Shown one piece after another: positions 26,461-34,917 of a stretch of DNA of 64,000 nt. How positions within the stretch are numbered: the stretch's first letter is position 1; every line of letters starts with the position of its first letter. The translations under genes and the position numbers were made by a program. The notes beneath the pieces are model-generated. The model saw only the letters and a program-made list of their open reading frames with translations, did not search any database and was not told the DNA's origin. Location: NCBI RefSeq assembly GCF_003205575.1, contig NZ_PYBW01000070.1:21334-85333 (forward strand), given 5' to 3'. Source of the DNA: Streptomyces tateyamensis. Lineage in GTDB: Bacteria > Actinomycetota > Actinomycetes > Streptomycetales > Streptomycetaceae.

Positions 26461-27434
26461 CCGTGCTGGAGGTCGCCACCGTCGACTACCACACCGCCGG
26501 CGAGCCGTTCCGGATCGTGCCCGCCGGGCTGCCGCCGGTGCCCGGCGACACCGTCGCCGAGCGGCGGGCCATCGCGCTGGGCGCCGGCGGCACGGCGACC
26601 AGCCCGCGCCCGAGCGCACTGGACACCGTGCGCCAGCTGCTCACCCGCGAGCCGCGCGGGCACGCCGGCATGTACGGCGGCTTCGTGGTGCCGGCGGACG
26701 ACAGCGAGGCCCACTTGGGCGTCCTGTTCTTCCACAAGGACGGCTACTCCACGGCCTGCGGCCACGGCACCATCGCGCTCGGCGCCTGGGCCGTGGACAG
26801 CGGCCTGGTCGCCGCCCCCGAGGACGGCACGGCCCAGGTGCGGATCGACGTGCCGTCCGGCCGGGTCACCGCGCTGGTCCACCGGGTGGGCGGTCGGACC
26901 ACCGCGGTGACCTTCCGCAACGTCCCGACCAGGGTGCTCGCCCGCGCGGTGGGCGTCGACACCTCGGCCGGGAGGGTCGCGGTGGACCTGGCCGACTCCG
27001 GCGCCGTCTACGCCTCGGTGGCCGTGCCGGAGGTCTCGCCGGCCACCCTGGACGAACTGACCGCCCGCGGCCGCGAGATCCGGGCCGCACTGCTGGGCAG
27101 CCACGACCTGTACGGGGTGATCTTCCACCAGGAGTTGGCGGCGGGCCCCGAGGGGCAGCGGCGCCAGCGCAACGTCACCGTCTTCGCCGACGGCCAGATC
27201 GACCGCTCGCCCTGCGGCTCCGGCACCTCGGCCCGGCTGGCCCTGCTGGCCGCCGACGGCTGGCGCGGCGAGCTGCTCCACGAGTCGGTGATCGGCACCG
27301 TCTTCACCGGCCGGGTCACCGGCGAGCGGGACGGCGGCCTGGTCACCGAGGTCACCGGCCAGGCGCACCGCACCGGCGAGCACCGCTTCGTGCTCGCCGA
27401 GGCGGACGCGCTCGGCACGGGGTTCCTGCTGTGA
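26457..27434 (+). CDS. second proline racemase-family epimerase
   Basis: A 325-residue paralogue of the epimerase two genes upstream. It retains both cysteines (YSTACGHGTIALG, about 102; IDRSPCGSGTSARL, about 252), so a two-base racemase or epimerase is expected. Trans-3-hydroxyproline dehydratases usually replace the second Cys by Thr, which is not the case here. Candidate substrates are proline or another hydroxyproline isomer. The GTG start overlaps the aldehyde dehydrogenase stop, and its own stop overlaps the next start. Confidence 0.8.
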   Translation: MTVLEVATVDYHTAGEPFRIVPAGLPPVPGDTVAERRAIALGAGGTATSPRPSALDTVRQLLTREPRGHAGMYGGFVVPADDSEAHLGVLFFHKDGYSTACGHGTIALGAWAVDSGLVAAPEDGTAQVRIDVPSGRVTALVHRVGGRTTAVTFRNVPTRVLARAVGVDTSAGRVAVDLADSGAVYASVAVPEVSPATLDELTARGREIRAALLGSHDLYGVIFHQELAAGPEGQRRQRNVTVFADGQIDRSPCGSGTSARLALLAADGWRGELLHESVIGTVFTGRVTGERDGGLVTEVTGQAHRTGEHRFVLAEADALGTGFLL

Positions 27435-28327
27435 GCCTGCCCGAGCCGGCCGTGGAGCTGACGCCCCGGCAGGCGGCGGCGGCGATCGAGGCGGTGCTGC
27501 TGGGCGGCCTGGACCCGGAGGGGTGTCCGGCCCGGCTGGGGGTGCCGGTGCCGGCCGGAGAGCTGCTGGTGATGCCGGCCGCCACCGAGCGGTACGCCGG
27601 GGTCAAGGTCGCCGGGGTCGCGCCGGCCAACCCCGGGCGCGGGCTGCCCCGGATCACCGGCAGCTACCTGCTGCTGGACGGGGCCACCCTGGTGCCGCTG
27701 GCCCTGCTCGACGGCATGGCGCTCACCACGCTGCGCACGCCCGCGGTGACCGCCCTCGCGCTGGACCGGCTCGCCGCCCCGGACGCCGCGCACCTGGTGC
27801 TGTTCGGCGCCGGGCCGCAGGCGTACGGGCACCTGGCCGCACTGGCCGCGGTGCGCCCGCTGCGCCGGGTCACCGTGGTGGCCCGGCGCCCGGTGCCCGA
27901 GCTGCTGGCCTTCGCCGCCTCGCTGGGGCTTGCGGCCGAGCAGGGCGGTCCGGACGCGGTGGCCGGGGCGGACCTGGTGGTCTGCTGCACTACGGCGCAC
28001 GAGCCGCTCTTCGACGGGGCGCTGGTCGCCGACCACGCGGCGGTGGCGGCGGTCGGCTCGCACTCGCTGACCGGGCGCGAGGTGGACACCGTGCTGGTCC
28101 AGCGGTCCGCCTGCTACACCGAGGCGCGGGCGGTGGCCCGGCGGGAGGCGGGCGACCTGGTGCTGGGCGGCGCCGACTGGGCCTCGGTGGCCAACCTGGC
28201 CGAGCTGGTGACCGGCACCGCCGCGGTGCCGACGGACCGGCCGCGCTTCTTCAAGAGCGTCGGCATGGCCTGGGAGGACCTCGCGGTGGCCGCGGCGGTG
28301 CACGAGCGCGCAGCTGCCGGGGCGTGA
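27431..28327 (+). CDS. ornithine cyclodeaminase/mu-crystallin family, probable 1-pyrroline-2-carboxylate reductase
   Basis: A 298-residue NAD(P)-dependent enzyme. The Rossmann motif LVLFGAGPQAYGHLAAL is at about 117-133, and KVAGVAPANPGRGLP holds the conserved substrate Lys. Ornithine cyclodeaminase itself is less likely given the neighbours. In hydroxyproline loci this family reduces 1-pyrroline-2-carboxylate to L-proline, the step needed for trans-3-hydroxyproline or D-proline use. The GTG start overlaps the preceding stop. It is the last enzyme of the operon. Confidence 0.8.
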   Translation: MSLPEPAVELTPRQAAAAIEAVLLGGLDPEGCPARLGVPVPAGELLVMPAATERYAGVKVAGVAPANPGRGLPRITGSYLLLDGATLVPLALLDGMALTTLRTPAVTALALDRLAAPDAAHLVLFGAGPQAYGHLAALAAVRPLRRVTVVARRPVPELLAFAASLGLAAEQGGPDAVAGADLVVCCTTAHEPLFDGALVADHAAVAAVGSHSLTGREVDTVLVQRSACYTEARAVARREAGDLVLGGADWASVANLAELVTGTAAVPTDRPRFFKSVGMAWEDLAVAAAVHERAAAGA

Positions 28328-28380
28328 ATCGGGGCCCCGGCGTTCCCTGATGAGGCGTCACGCGGCATGATGGACCGATC

Positions 28381-28410
28381 CTGACCTTTTGAAGAAACGT
28401 GACATTGTAC
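28381..28410 (+). promoter_or_regulatory. GntR gene promoter with GTGACAT element
   Basis: CGTGACATTGTAC (28398-28410) matches the elements at 20038 and 23098 and overlaps a possible -10 (CATTGT, 28403-28408) 16 bases after CTGACC. It lies 32 bases before the GntR start, so autoregulation is likely. Confidence 0.5.
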
Positions 28411-28442
28411 GCTGGTGCCTCCGCACCATCCGGAGGACCCCA

Positions 28443-29153
28443 GTGACCGAGTCGAAGCCCCGCCCCCTCATCTCCGTCCAGGAACGCCTGCGCGACCAGG
28501 TCGCGCACGCCCTGCGGGCCGCGCTGATCTCGGGTGAGCTGCGCCCCGGAGTGGTCTACTCCGCGCCTGCCCTGGCGGCCGACTTCGGGGTGTCGGCCAC
28601 CCCGGTGCGTGAGGCGATGCTCGACCTGGCCCGCGAGGGCCTGGTCGAGGCGGTGCGCAACAAGGGCTTCCGGGTCACCGAGATGACCGAGCGCGACCTG
28701 GACGACTACACCGAGATCCGCGCGCTGATCGAGGTCCCCACGGTCGGCCGGGTCACCCGTACCGCCACCGCCGAGCAGCTGGAGGCGCTGCGCCCCGACG
28801 CCGAGGCCATCGTGGCCGCCGCCCGGGCGCACGACCTGATCGGCTACCTGGAGGCGGACCGCCAGTTCCACCTCTCGCTGCTGGCCCTGGCCGGCAACGC
28901 CCGCCTGGTCGAGGTGGTCGGCGACCTGCGCAAGCGCTCCCGCCTCTACGGCCTGACCCGGCTGGACCAGCGCGGCGAACTGGTCTCCTCCGCCGAGGAG
29001 CACCTGGAACTGCTCGACCTGATGCTCACCGGTGACGCCGAGGCCGCCGAGTCCTGCATGGCCCGCCACCTCGGCCACATCCGCTCCCTGTGGGCCGAGG
29101 GCCGCGAGGAGGAGGCGGCCGAGAAGCCGGCGCTGCGGCTGGGGATGCGGTAG
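28443..29153 (+). CDS. GntR-family regulator (FCD/VanR subfamily), likely controls the hydroxyproline cluster
   Basis: A 236-residue regulator with an N-terminal winged HTH (about 10-75, RDQVAHALRAALISGEL and FGVSATPVREAMLDL) and an all-helical FCD ligand domain. The FCD metal ligands are visible as the Asp/His in ADRQFHLSL, the His in AEEHLELLD and the His pair in ARHLGHI. Such proteins bind carboxylate effectors and usually repress catabolic operons until the substrate appears. The GTG start has GGAGG nine bases upstream. The related operators at 20036, 23086 and 28398 suggest that it controls the whole cluster and itself. Confidence 0.9.
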   Translation: MTESKPRPLISVQERLRDQVAHALRAALISGELRPGVVYSAPALAADFGVSATPVREAMLDLAREGLVEAVRNKGFRVTEMTERDLDDYTEIRALIEVPTVGRVTRTATAEQLEALRPDAEAIVAAARAHDLIGYLEADRQFHLSLLALAGNARLVEVVGDLRKRSRLYGLTRLDQRGELVSSAEEHLELLDLMLTGDAEAAESCMARHLGHIRSLWAEGREEEAAEKPALRLGMR

Positions 29154-29229
29154 CCGAACCCGATCGGGCGAAGCGGCGGTGATTGCCTACCATGCTGTGA
29201 GCGATACCTGGCCCTTACGGAGGTTGCCG

Positions 29230-29822
29230 ATGTCCGCCGCTGCTTTGGGACACCCGCTCCACGAGCCGACGCTTCTTGAGATGGCGGACGAGATCTCGGA
29301 CAAGTACCCGGGCCATCGCGTCGAGATCCTCGGGAGCCAGATCACCGTGAGGCCCCCCGCCGACGGGCCCCATGGCCGGTCTCTCACCCGCCTGATGAGG
29401 CCTCTCCTGGCAGCCGGCCTGGACGATGACGACACCAACGTGATCCAGGCCATGGGGGGCTCCCGGGCGGTCCTTCGGACTTCGCAATCCCGGACCTGGT
29501 GGTGGTCGAGTCCGATTTCGAGGACCACCTGGTCAAGAACAACAGCTACGACCCGGCGGTCTTCCGGATGGTCTTGGAGGTGACGTCCTCCAACTACAGC
29601 ACCGATCTCTCGCTCAAGCGAGCGCTCTACGCCGGTGCCGATATCCCCGTCTACGTCATCGTAGACCGCAAGAACCGCCTGGTCCGCGTCCTGACCGAGC
29701 CTCAGGACGATGACTACGGCGTGCACGGCATCCACCGCCCCGGGGAGTCCGTCACCCTCCCCGCCTCCCTCGGTGCCGAGGTGACCCTAGAGGTCGACGC
29801 CGTGCTCGGCCCCGAGAAGTAG
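29230..29822 (+). pseudogene. Uma2-family (DUF820) nuclease gene with a frameshift
   Basis: The ATG at 29230 has GGAGG upstream and starts a Uma2 reading frame (LGHPLHEPTLLEMADEISDK, then VEILGSQITVRPPADGPHG). At the six-G run 29454-29459 the frame is lost. The other frame continues as GGLPGGPSDFAIPDLVVVES, which contains the usual conserved P-D, then DFEDHLVKNN, YSTDLSLKRALYAGADIPVYVI and so on to the stop at 29822. One more G in the run would restore a normal 197-residue protein. Either a recent one-base deletion or a sequencing error explains this. Its 3' end overlaps the convergent ABC gene by 36 bases. Confidence 0.8.
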
Positions 29823-30515
29823 CCGCCCGTCCGCCATCTCCACCACCCGGTCGACCCGGTCCAGCTGGGCCCGGTCGTGGGTGACCATCACGGTGGCGGT
29901 CGCGTGGTCGCGGGTGACGGCGGCCAGCAGCTCGACGATCTGGGTGCCGCGCTCGTGGTCCAGCGCCGAGGTGGGCTCGTCGACCAGCAGCACCGAGGGG
30001 CTGCCGAACAGCGCCCGGGCGATGTTGACCCGCTGGCGCTCGCCGCCGGACAGCTGGTGCGGGCGGCGCTGCTGCTTGGGGCCGTTCAGGCCGACCGAGG
30101 CGAGCAGCTCCGCGGCCCGCTCCCGCGCCGCGCGCGGGCGCTCGCCGCGCAGGTCGGCCAGGACCAGCAGCTGCTCCACCGCGGTCAGCGAGGCCAGCAG
30201 GTTGGACTGCTGGAAGACGATCCCCAGCTTCTCCCGGCGCAGCGCCGTGCGCTCGCGCGGGCTGAGCGCGCCGGTGTCCTGACCGTCTATCAGCACCTGC
30301 CCCCGGTCGGGGGTGAGCAGGGTGGCCGCGACCGCCAGCAGGCTGGACTTGCCGGAGCCGGACGGGCCGGCCACCGCCAGGAACTCGCCGGGGGCAACGG
30401 TGAGCGAGACCTCGTCCAGCGCGGTGAGCCGCGCCTCGCCGTCGGGGTAGGTCAGGGTGACCTCGCGCAGCGCCAGGCCGGTGCGGGTGGAGACGGCGGA
30501 CAGGGTGGCGGTCAT
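29787..30515 (-). CDS. ABC transporter ATP-binding protein (MacB/HrtA type)
   Basis: A 242-residue ATPase with Walker A GPSGSGKS, Q-loop IVFQQSNLLASLT, signature LSGGERQRVNIARAL, Walker B VLLVDEPTSALD and switch His in VMVTHDRAQ. It belongs to the LolD/MacB-like group that pairs with FtsX-type permeases. ATGA overlap with the permease gene shows they are co-translated. The position opposite a NarL-type two-component system suggests control by that system. It would power efflux or extraction of a lipophilic compound; see the permease for the haem suggestion. Confidence 0.9.
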   Translation of the reverse strand: MTATLSAVSTRTGLALREVTLTYPDGEARLTALDEVSLTVAPGEFLAVAGPSGSGKSSLLAVAATLLTPDRGQVLIDGQDTGALSPRERTALRREKLGIVFQQSNLLASLTAVEQLLVLADLRGERPRAARERAAELLASVGLNGPKQQRRPHQLSGGERQRVNIARALFGSPSVLLVDEPTSALDHERGTQIVELLAAVTRDHATATVMVTHDRAQLDRVDRVVEMADGRLLLGAEHGVDL

Positions 30516-31576
30516 CGGGCTGCTCCCAGAGCGGTGATCGGGTCGACGGAGGTGATGCGGCGCACCGCGAGGGCGGCGCCGAGCAGGCCGAGCAGCACCA
30601 TGACGGCCACCGGCACCGCGACGCTGGCCGCGCTCAGCTCGAACGGGACGCCGCCCGAGGCGATCACCCCGCCGACGGCGCCCGCCGCGCCGCCGAGCAG
30701 CGCGCCGGCCAGCAGCACGGCGGCGGCCTGGGCGAGCGCGTCGCGCACCAGGTAGGCGCTGCTCGCGCCGACCGCCTTGAGCACCGCGATGTCGGGCTTG
30801 CGCTGCACCGTCCAGACGGTGAAGAAGGCGCCGACCACCAGGGCGCTGACCGCGAACAGGAAGCCCTGGATCAGCTGCAGGCTGCCCTGCTCGGCGGCGA
30901 ACCCGTCGATCCCGGCCAGCGCGTCGGCGAGCGGGACCGCCTTGGTGCCGGGCACGGCGCCGGCCCCGGCGCCGGAGGCCAGGTCGAGGGCGAGCGCGGT
31001 GGGCTGGCTCTGGCCGCTGACGGTCTGCCAGGTGCTCTCGGTGGTCCACACGGTGGGCGCGTGGGCGTAGGAGCGGTCGGTGGTGATCCCGGAGACGGTC
31101 AGCGTCCGCGGCCCTATCCGGACCTGCTGACCGACCGACAGGTGGTTGTTTGCGGCGGTGGTGGCGCCGACGGCGACCTCGCCGTCCTGCGGGGCCCGCC
31201 CGCCGGCCAGCGGCGGCAGCAGGGCCGGGTCGGTGCCGACCACGCTGACCGCGGTGGCCGCGCCCGCCCCGGTCAGCCGGGTCATCGACAGGCCCAGCGG
31301 GTGCGCGGCCGTCACGCCGGGGGCCGCCGACCAGCGGCCCGCCTGGTCGGGCGAGATGCTGCTGGAGCTGAACGAGACGGTCGGGTCGGCCCCGGCGGGG
31401 GCGCCGAAGACGATCCGGTCCGCCGGCAGGTCGGCGATGGTGGCGGAGGCGGCGGCGGCCAGCCCGCCGGTGAGTCCGTAGAGGAACACCACGAGGGTGG
31501 TGATCATCGTGACCACCGCGCCCATCAGGGCGAAGCGGCCCCGGGCGAAGCGGATGTCCCGCAGAGCGACGAACAC
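30512..31576 (-). CDS. FtsX-family ABC permease, HrtB/DevC-like
   Basis: A 354-residue permease with four membrane helices: one near the N-terminus (FALMGAVVTMITTLVVFLYG) and three near the C-terminus (from about 235), with a long extracellular domain between. The opening VFVALRDIRFARGRFALMGA closely resembles the start of corynebacterial HrtB haem exporters as I remember them. The GTG at 31576 is chosen because AGAAGG lies just upstream; an upstream in-frame start would add an unrelated polar stretch. It is divergent from a histidine kinase, as hrtBA is from chrSA in corynebacteria. The substrate is inferred, not shown. Confidence 0.82.
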   Translation of the reverse strand: MFVALRDIRFARGRFALMGAVVTMITTLVVFLYGLTGGLAAAASATIADLPADRIVFGAPAGADPTVSFSSSSISPDQAGRWSAAPGVTAAHPLGLSMTRLTGAGAATAVSVVGTDPALLPPLAGGRAPQDGEVAVGATTAANNHLSVGQQVRIGPRTLTVSGITTDRSYAHAPTVWTTESTWQTVSGQSQPTALALDLASGAGAGAVPGTKAVPLADALAGIDGFAAEQGSLQLIQGFLFAVSALVVGAFFTVWTVQRKPDIAVLKAVGASSAYLVRDALAQAAAVLLAGALLGGAAGAVGGVIASGGVPFELSAASVAVPVAVMVLLGLLGAALAVRRITSVDPITALGAAR

Positions 31577-31761
31577 GGGGAAGTACCTTCTGGGTCGGGG
31601 GCGGCTGAGCGGTGCCCCTCCACCGTCGCGGTTTCCCGGCGTCTTTCCATCGGGGAGAGGAGCGGCTTCGCAGCCCGCCCGCCGGTGGAGCCGGGAATCC
31701 ATCGAACGGTTGATGCCGCGGCGGGCGGGTCCGGTCCGCCCAGCCCGTAACCTCGGATGGC

Positions 31762-33030
31762 GTGAACCGTCTCGACCTGCCGGAGCCCGCCACCGGCCCG
31801 CCGCCGGCGCCCGTGGACCATGGTGCCGCCACCCCCGCCCTGCGCTGGTTGAACCTCGCCCTGCACGGGCTGTTCTTCACCCTGCTGGCGGTGCTGGTGC
31901 TGCGCGGCCTGCTCGGCGGTCGGCTGGCCGGCGCGGCCCTGGGCCTCGCGCTGGTGCTCGGCGCCGGGTACGCGCTGGGCGCGGTGCTGCCCGGGCTCCG
32001 CTCGGACCGCCGCCGGGCGCTGGGCTGGCTGGGAGCGGTGCTCGCGGTGTGGGCCGCGCTGGTGCTGCTGCGGCCGGAGTTCGGCTACCTCGCCTTCCCG
32101 CTGTACTTCGTCTGCCTGCACCTGCTGAGCACCCGCTGGGCACTGGCGGCGGTGTTCGGGGTGACCGCCGTGGTGGTGCTGGCCCAGGCCGGCACGGACG
32201 GCGGGCTGACCACCGCCAAGGTGCTCGGCCCGGTGGCCGGGGTACTGGTCGCGCTGCTCACCGCGTACGGCTACGCCGCGCTGTACCGGGAGAGCCGCCA
32301 GCGCCAGCAGCTGATCGACGACCTGGTGGTCACCCGCGGCGAACTGGCCGCCAGCCAGCGCGAGGCCGGGCGGCTGGCCGAGCGGCAGCGGCTGGCCGCC
32401 GAGATCCACGACACCCTGGCCCAGGGCCTGTCCAGCATCGTGCTGCTGGCCCGCTCGGCCGAGTCCGCGCTGCCCGCCGACCCGGGCACGGCCGCCGAGC
32501 GGATCGCCGAGGTGAGCCGCACCGCCGCCGAGAACCTGGCCGAGGCGCGCAGCTTCGTGCACGCGCTCACCCCGCCCGCGCTGCAGGGCAGCACGCTGAG
32601 CGAGGCGCTGCGCCGGCTGGCCGGGCGGTCCGGAGCCGGCTTCCACCTGGACGGCGAGCCGTACCCGCTGCCGGTGGAGGCCGAGGTGGCGCTGCTGCGG
32701 CTGACCCAGGAGGCGCTGGCCAACGCGGTGCGGCACGCCGCCGCGCAGCGGATCGCGGTGACCCTCAGCTACCTGGACGACGCGGTGACCCTGGACGTCT
32801 TCGACGACGGCGTGGGCTTCGACCCGCTCGCCGCCGCCCGCGGCACCGCCCGCCCCGGCGGCTTCGGCCTGCACGGGATGCGCGAGCGGATCGCCGCGCT
32901 GGGCGGCCACCTGACGGTGGAGTCCGCGCCGGGCGAGGGCACGGTGGTGGCGGTCTCGCTGCCGCTGGCGGGTGCGCTGCCACCGGTGGCCGGTGCGGTA
33001 GATGTGGTCGGCGCGGGGGAGGCGCGGTGA
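31762..33030 (+). CDS. sensor histidine kinase (HisKA_3, NarL-partner type)
   Basis: A 422-residue membrane kinase. Five or six hydrophobic segments fill residues 27-172, with very short outer loops, so the signal is probably sensed in the membrane. The phospho-acceptor His216 is in LAAEIHDTLAQGLSSIVLLA (read LAAEIHDTLAQGL). The ATPase domain has the N-box EALANAVRHA, the G1 box DDGVGFDP and the GFGLHGMRERIAALGG box. TAACCT at 31748-31753 ends eight bases before the GTG and no Shine-Dalgarno is seen, so it is likely leaderless. The response regulator overlaps its stop. Confidence 0.92.
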   Translation: MNRLDLPEPATGPPPAPVDHGAATPALRWLNLALHGLFFTLLAVLVLRGLLGGRLAGAALGLALVLGAGYALGAVLPGLRSDRRRALGWLGAVLAVWAALVLLRPEFGYLAFPLYFVCLHLLSTRWALAAVFGVTAVVVLAQAGTDGGLTTAKVLGPVAGVLVALLTAYGYAALYRESRQRQQLIDDLVVTRGELAASQREAGRLAERQRLAAEIHDTLAQGLSSIVLLARSAESALPADPGTAAERIAEVSRTAAENLAEARSFVHALTPPALQGSTLSEALRRLAGRSGAGFHLDGEPYPLPVEAEVALLRLTQEALANAVRHAAAQRIAVTLSYLDDAVTLDVFDDGVGFDPLAAARGTARPGGFGLHGMRERIAALGGHLTVESAPGEGTVVAVSLPLAGALPPVAGAVDVVGAGEAR

Positions 33031-33671
33031 TCCGGGTGCTGCTGGTGGACGACCACCCGGTGGTCCGGCGCGGCCTGCGCGCCCTGGTGGACGAGCTGCC
33101 CGAGCTGACCGCGGTCGGCGAGGCCGGCGACGGGGCGGCGGCGCTGGCGCTGCTCGCGGAGCTGGCCGAGCGCGGCGAGCCGCGCCCGGACGTGGTGCTG
33201 ATGGACCTGCAGATGGGCACCGGCATGCACGGGGTGGAGGCGACCAGGCGGATCACCGCGCTGCCCGACCCGCCCGCCGTGCTGATCCTGACCACCTACA
33301 GCACCGACGCCGACATCCTGACGGCGGTGGAGGCCGGAGCCACCGGCTACCTGCTCAAGGACGCGCTGCCGCAGGACCTGGTGGCCGCCGTACAGGCCGC
33401 CGCCCGCGGTGAGACGGTGCTGGCGCCGCCGGTGGCGGCCCGGCTGCTCGGGCGGGTGCGGGCCGGCCGTCCCAGCCTCTCCCCCCGGGAGGCCGAGATC
33501 CTCCAGCTGCTGGCCGCCGGGCTGGCCAACCGGCAGCTCGCCAAGCAGCTGTTCATCAGCGAGGCGACGGTCAAGACCCACCTGGTGCACATCTACGAGA
33601 AGCTCGGGGTCGACAGCCGCACCGCGGCGGTCGCCGCCGGCCTGAGCACCGGTCTGATCCGCCCCAACTGA
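33027..33671 (+). CDS. NarL-type response regulator, partner of the preceding kinase
   Basis: A 214-residue regulator with receiver domain (LLVDDHPVV, phospho-acceptor Asp60 in DVVLMDLQM, Thr in ILTTYS, Lys in YLLKDALP) and C-terminal LuxR HTH (LSPREAEILQLLAAGLANRQ, then EATVKTHLVHIYEKL). The GTG start overlaps the kinase stop (GTGA). It probably regulates the divergent ABC transporter genes, as in similar loci. The downstream gene is convergent. Confidence 0.93.
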   Translation: MIRVLLVDDHPVVRRGLRALVDELPELTAVGEAGDGAAALALLAELAERGEPRPDVVLMDLQMGTGMHGVEATRRITALPDPPAVLILTTYSTDADILTAVEAGATGYLLKDALPQDLVAAVQAAARGETVLAPPVAARLLGRVRAGRPSLSPREAEILQLLAAGLANRQLAKQLFISEATVKTHLVHIYEKLGVDSRTAAVAAGLSTGLIRPN

Positions 33672-33752
33672 GCGGGCGGGCCGGCCGGTGGTGGTCCGGC
33701 CGGTCCGGCTGACGCGTGGTCGAGCCGGGCCGGCCGGACGTCTGGTGGGGCG

Positions 33753-34685
33753 TCAGCCCTTGGTGACGCAGGCGTTGGCCGAGTTGGACCACAGGCCCTG
33801 CAGGTCGAAGCTGCCGGTGGACAGCTTCACGAAGGAGTCCATGTTCTGGCAGGCGTCGCCGATCTCGCCGCTGCCGCCGTTCCAGCCGATGCTGGGCCAG
33901 AAGTCGGTGACGGTCTCCGCGTACTCGTGCGTCTCGGTGGACTCGATCCCGGACAGCGCCCGGCCGTCGCTGAGCGTGGTGCAGCCGTCGACGCCGGTGT
34001 CGGGCACGTAGGGCAGGTTGGTGTAGGCCAGCGTGCCGTAGGGGCTGCTGGTCTTGTCGTGCCAGGCGCAGAAGCCGCTGCTCGGGAAGCCGTCGGGGTG
34101 GGTGCCGGTCGCCGAGACCACCACGTACTGGGCGTTCAGGTTCGGCGCCTGGGTGGTGTTGCCGAAGTGCTGGGCGGCCTTGGCCGCCTCGGCGGCTATC
34201 TGGCTGGCGGTGGCGCTGCTCGGGGCGGCGGCGCTGTTGTCGAACCAGGTTCCGGCCAGCGGCGAGCTGGTCGGGTGCTGCACGTGGGTGCCGCTGCTGC
34301 CGCAGGTGACGGTGCCCTTGGCGACGCCCTCGCAGTACTGGCTGAGGATGGTGCCCCAGGTGTCCTGGGAGCCGTACAGACCGCGGAACATCGCCTGCAT
34401 GTCGGGGGCGACGCCGGCCGGGTCCTTGGACCACTGCGACCCCCAGAAGACCAGGTAGACCTTCGGGGTCGGCGAGACCACGCCCTGGGTGGCGCTGGAT
34501 CCGACCTTGAGGGTGCTGGTCGAGCGGGCGGCGGTCGATGCCGCGAGCACGCCCTGGTGCTGCGGCTTGACGCCGAAGTGGGTGGCGGCCGGGCCGGCCG
34601 AGGCGGGGGTGGCGCCGGCGAAGCCGAGGGCGGCCAGTGCGGCGGTGCCGAGCAGGGCGACGGCGGAGCGGGGGCGGATGGGCAT
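33753..34685 (-). CDS. secreted protein with HEyaE motif, EXORDIUM-like / putative zincin
   Basis: A 310-residue secreted protein. A signal peptide (about 1-33, SAVALLGTAALAALGFAGA then ASAGPA) is followed by a domain opening KVYLVFWGSQW, with six cysteines. The motif STETHEYAETVTDFWP (about 252-267) places H-E-x-x-E in a helix, followed by a Gly-rich EIGDAC. Bacterial relatives of plant EXORDIUM proteins and some secreted metallopeptidase-like proteins carry a similar HExxE-x-x-TD pattern. The catalytic role is unproven. The ATG at 34685 has GGAGGAC upstream. It is convergent with the response regulator. Confidence 0.7.
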   Translation of the reverse strand: MPIRPRSAVALLGTAALAALGFAGATPASAGPAATHFGVKPQHQGVLAASTAARSTSTLKVGSSATQGVVSPTPKVYLVFWGSQWSKDPAGVAPDMQAMFRGLYGSQDTWGTILSQYCEGVAKGTVTCGSSGTHVQHPTSSPLAGTWFDNSAAAPSSATASQIAAEAAKAAQHFGNTTQAPNLNAQYVVVSATGTHPDGFPSSGFCAWHDKTSSPYGTLAYTNLPYVPDTGVDGCTTLSDGRALSGIESTETHEYAETVTDFWPSIGWNGGSGEIGDACQNMDSFVKLSTGSFDLQGLWSNSANACVTKG

Positions 34686-34864
34686 GGGGGAGTCCTCCCG
34701 GCGTGACGGTTCACGGGATGTCGGACGTGCGGGGGTGCGGGGGAGTGCGGGGGGTGCGCCGCTACCCAAGCAGTTCGGCCGGGAGGCCGTCCATACCTCG
34801 AACATGACAAGACAAAAGATTTTACTGACCCGACATCAGCTGACGGTGGTTTATCCTGGGAAAA

Positions 34865-34896
34865 CGGCCCGCACCAGCAGAAACTGGTGCGGGCCG
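34865..34896. terminator. 13-bp hairpin
   Basis: A perfect 13-base-pair stem (34865-34877 with 34884-34896) and six-base loop lies between two minus-strand genes. It probably ends transcription of the gene that stops at 34947. The remaining part of the gap from 34686 contains AT-rich sequence (34803-34865) that may hold the promoter of the HEyaE protein gene. Confidence 0.7.
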
Positions 34897-34917
34897 CCTG
34901 CGGGGTGAGACCCGCGG

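Noticed and set aside
26457-27434. Trans-3-hydroxy-L-proline dehydratase
   Set aside because: Those enzymes have Thr in place of the second catalytic Cys, while both Cys residues are kept here.
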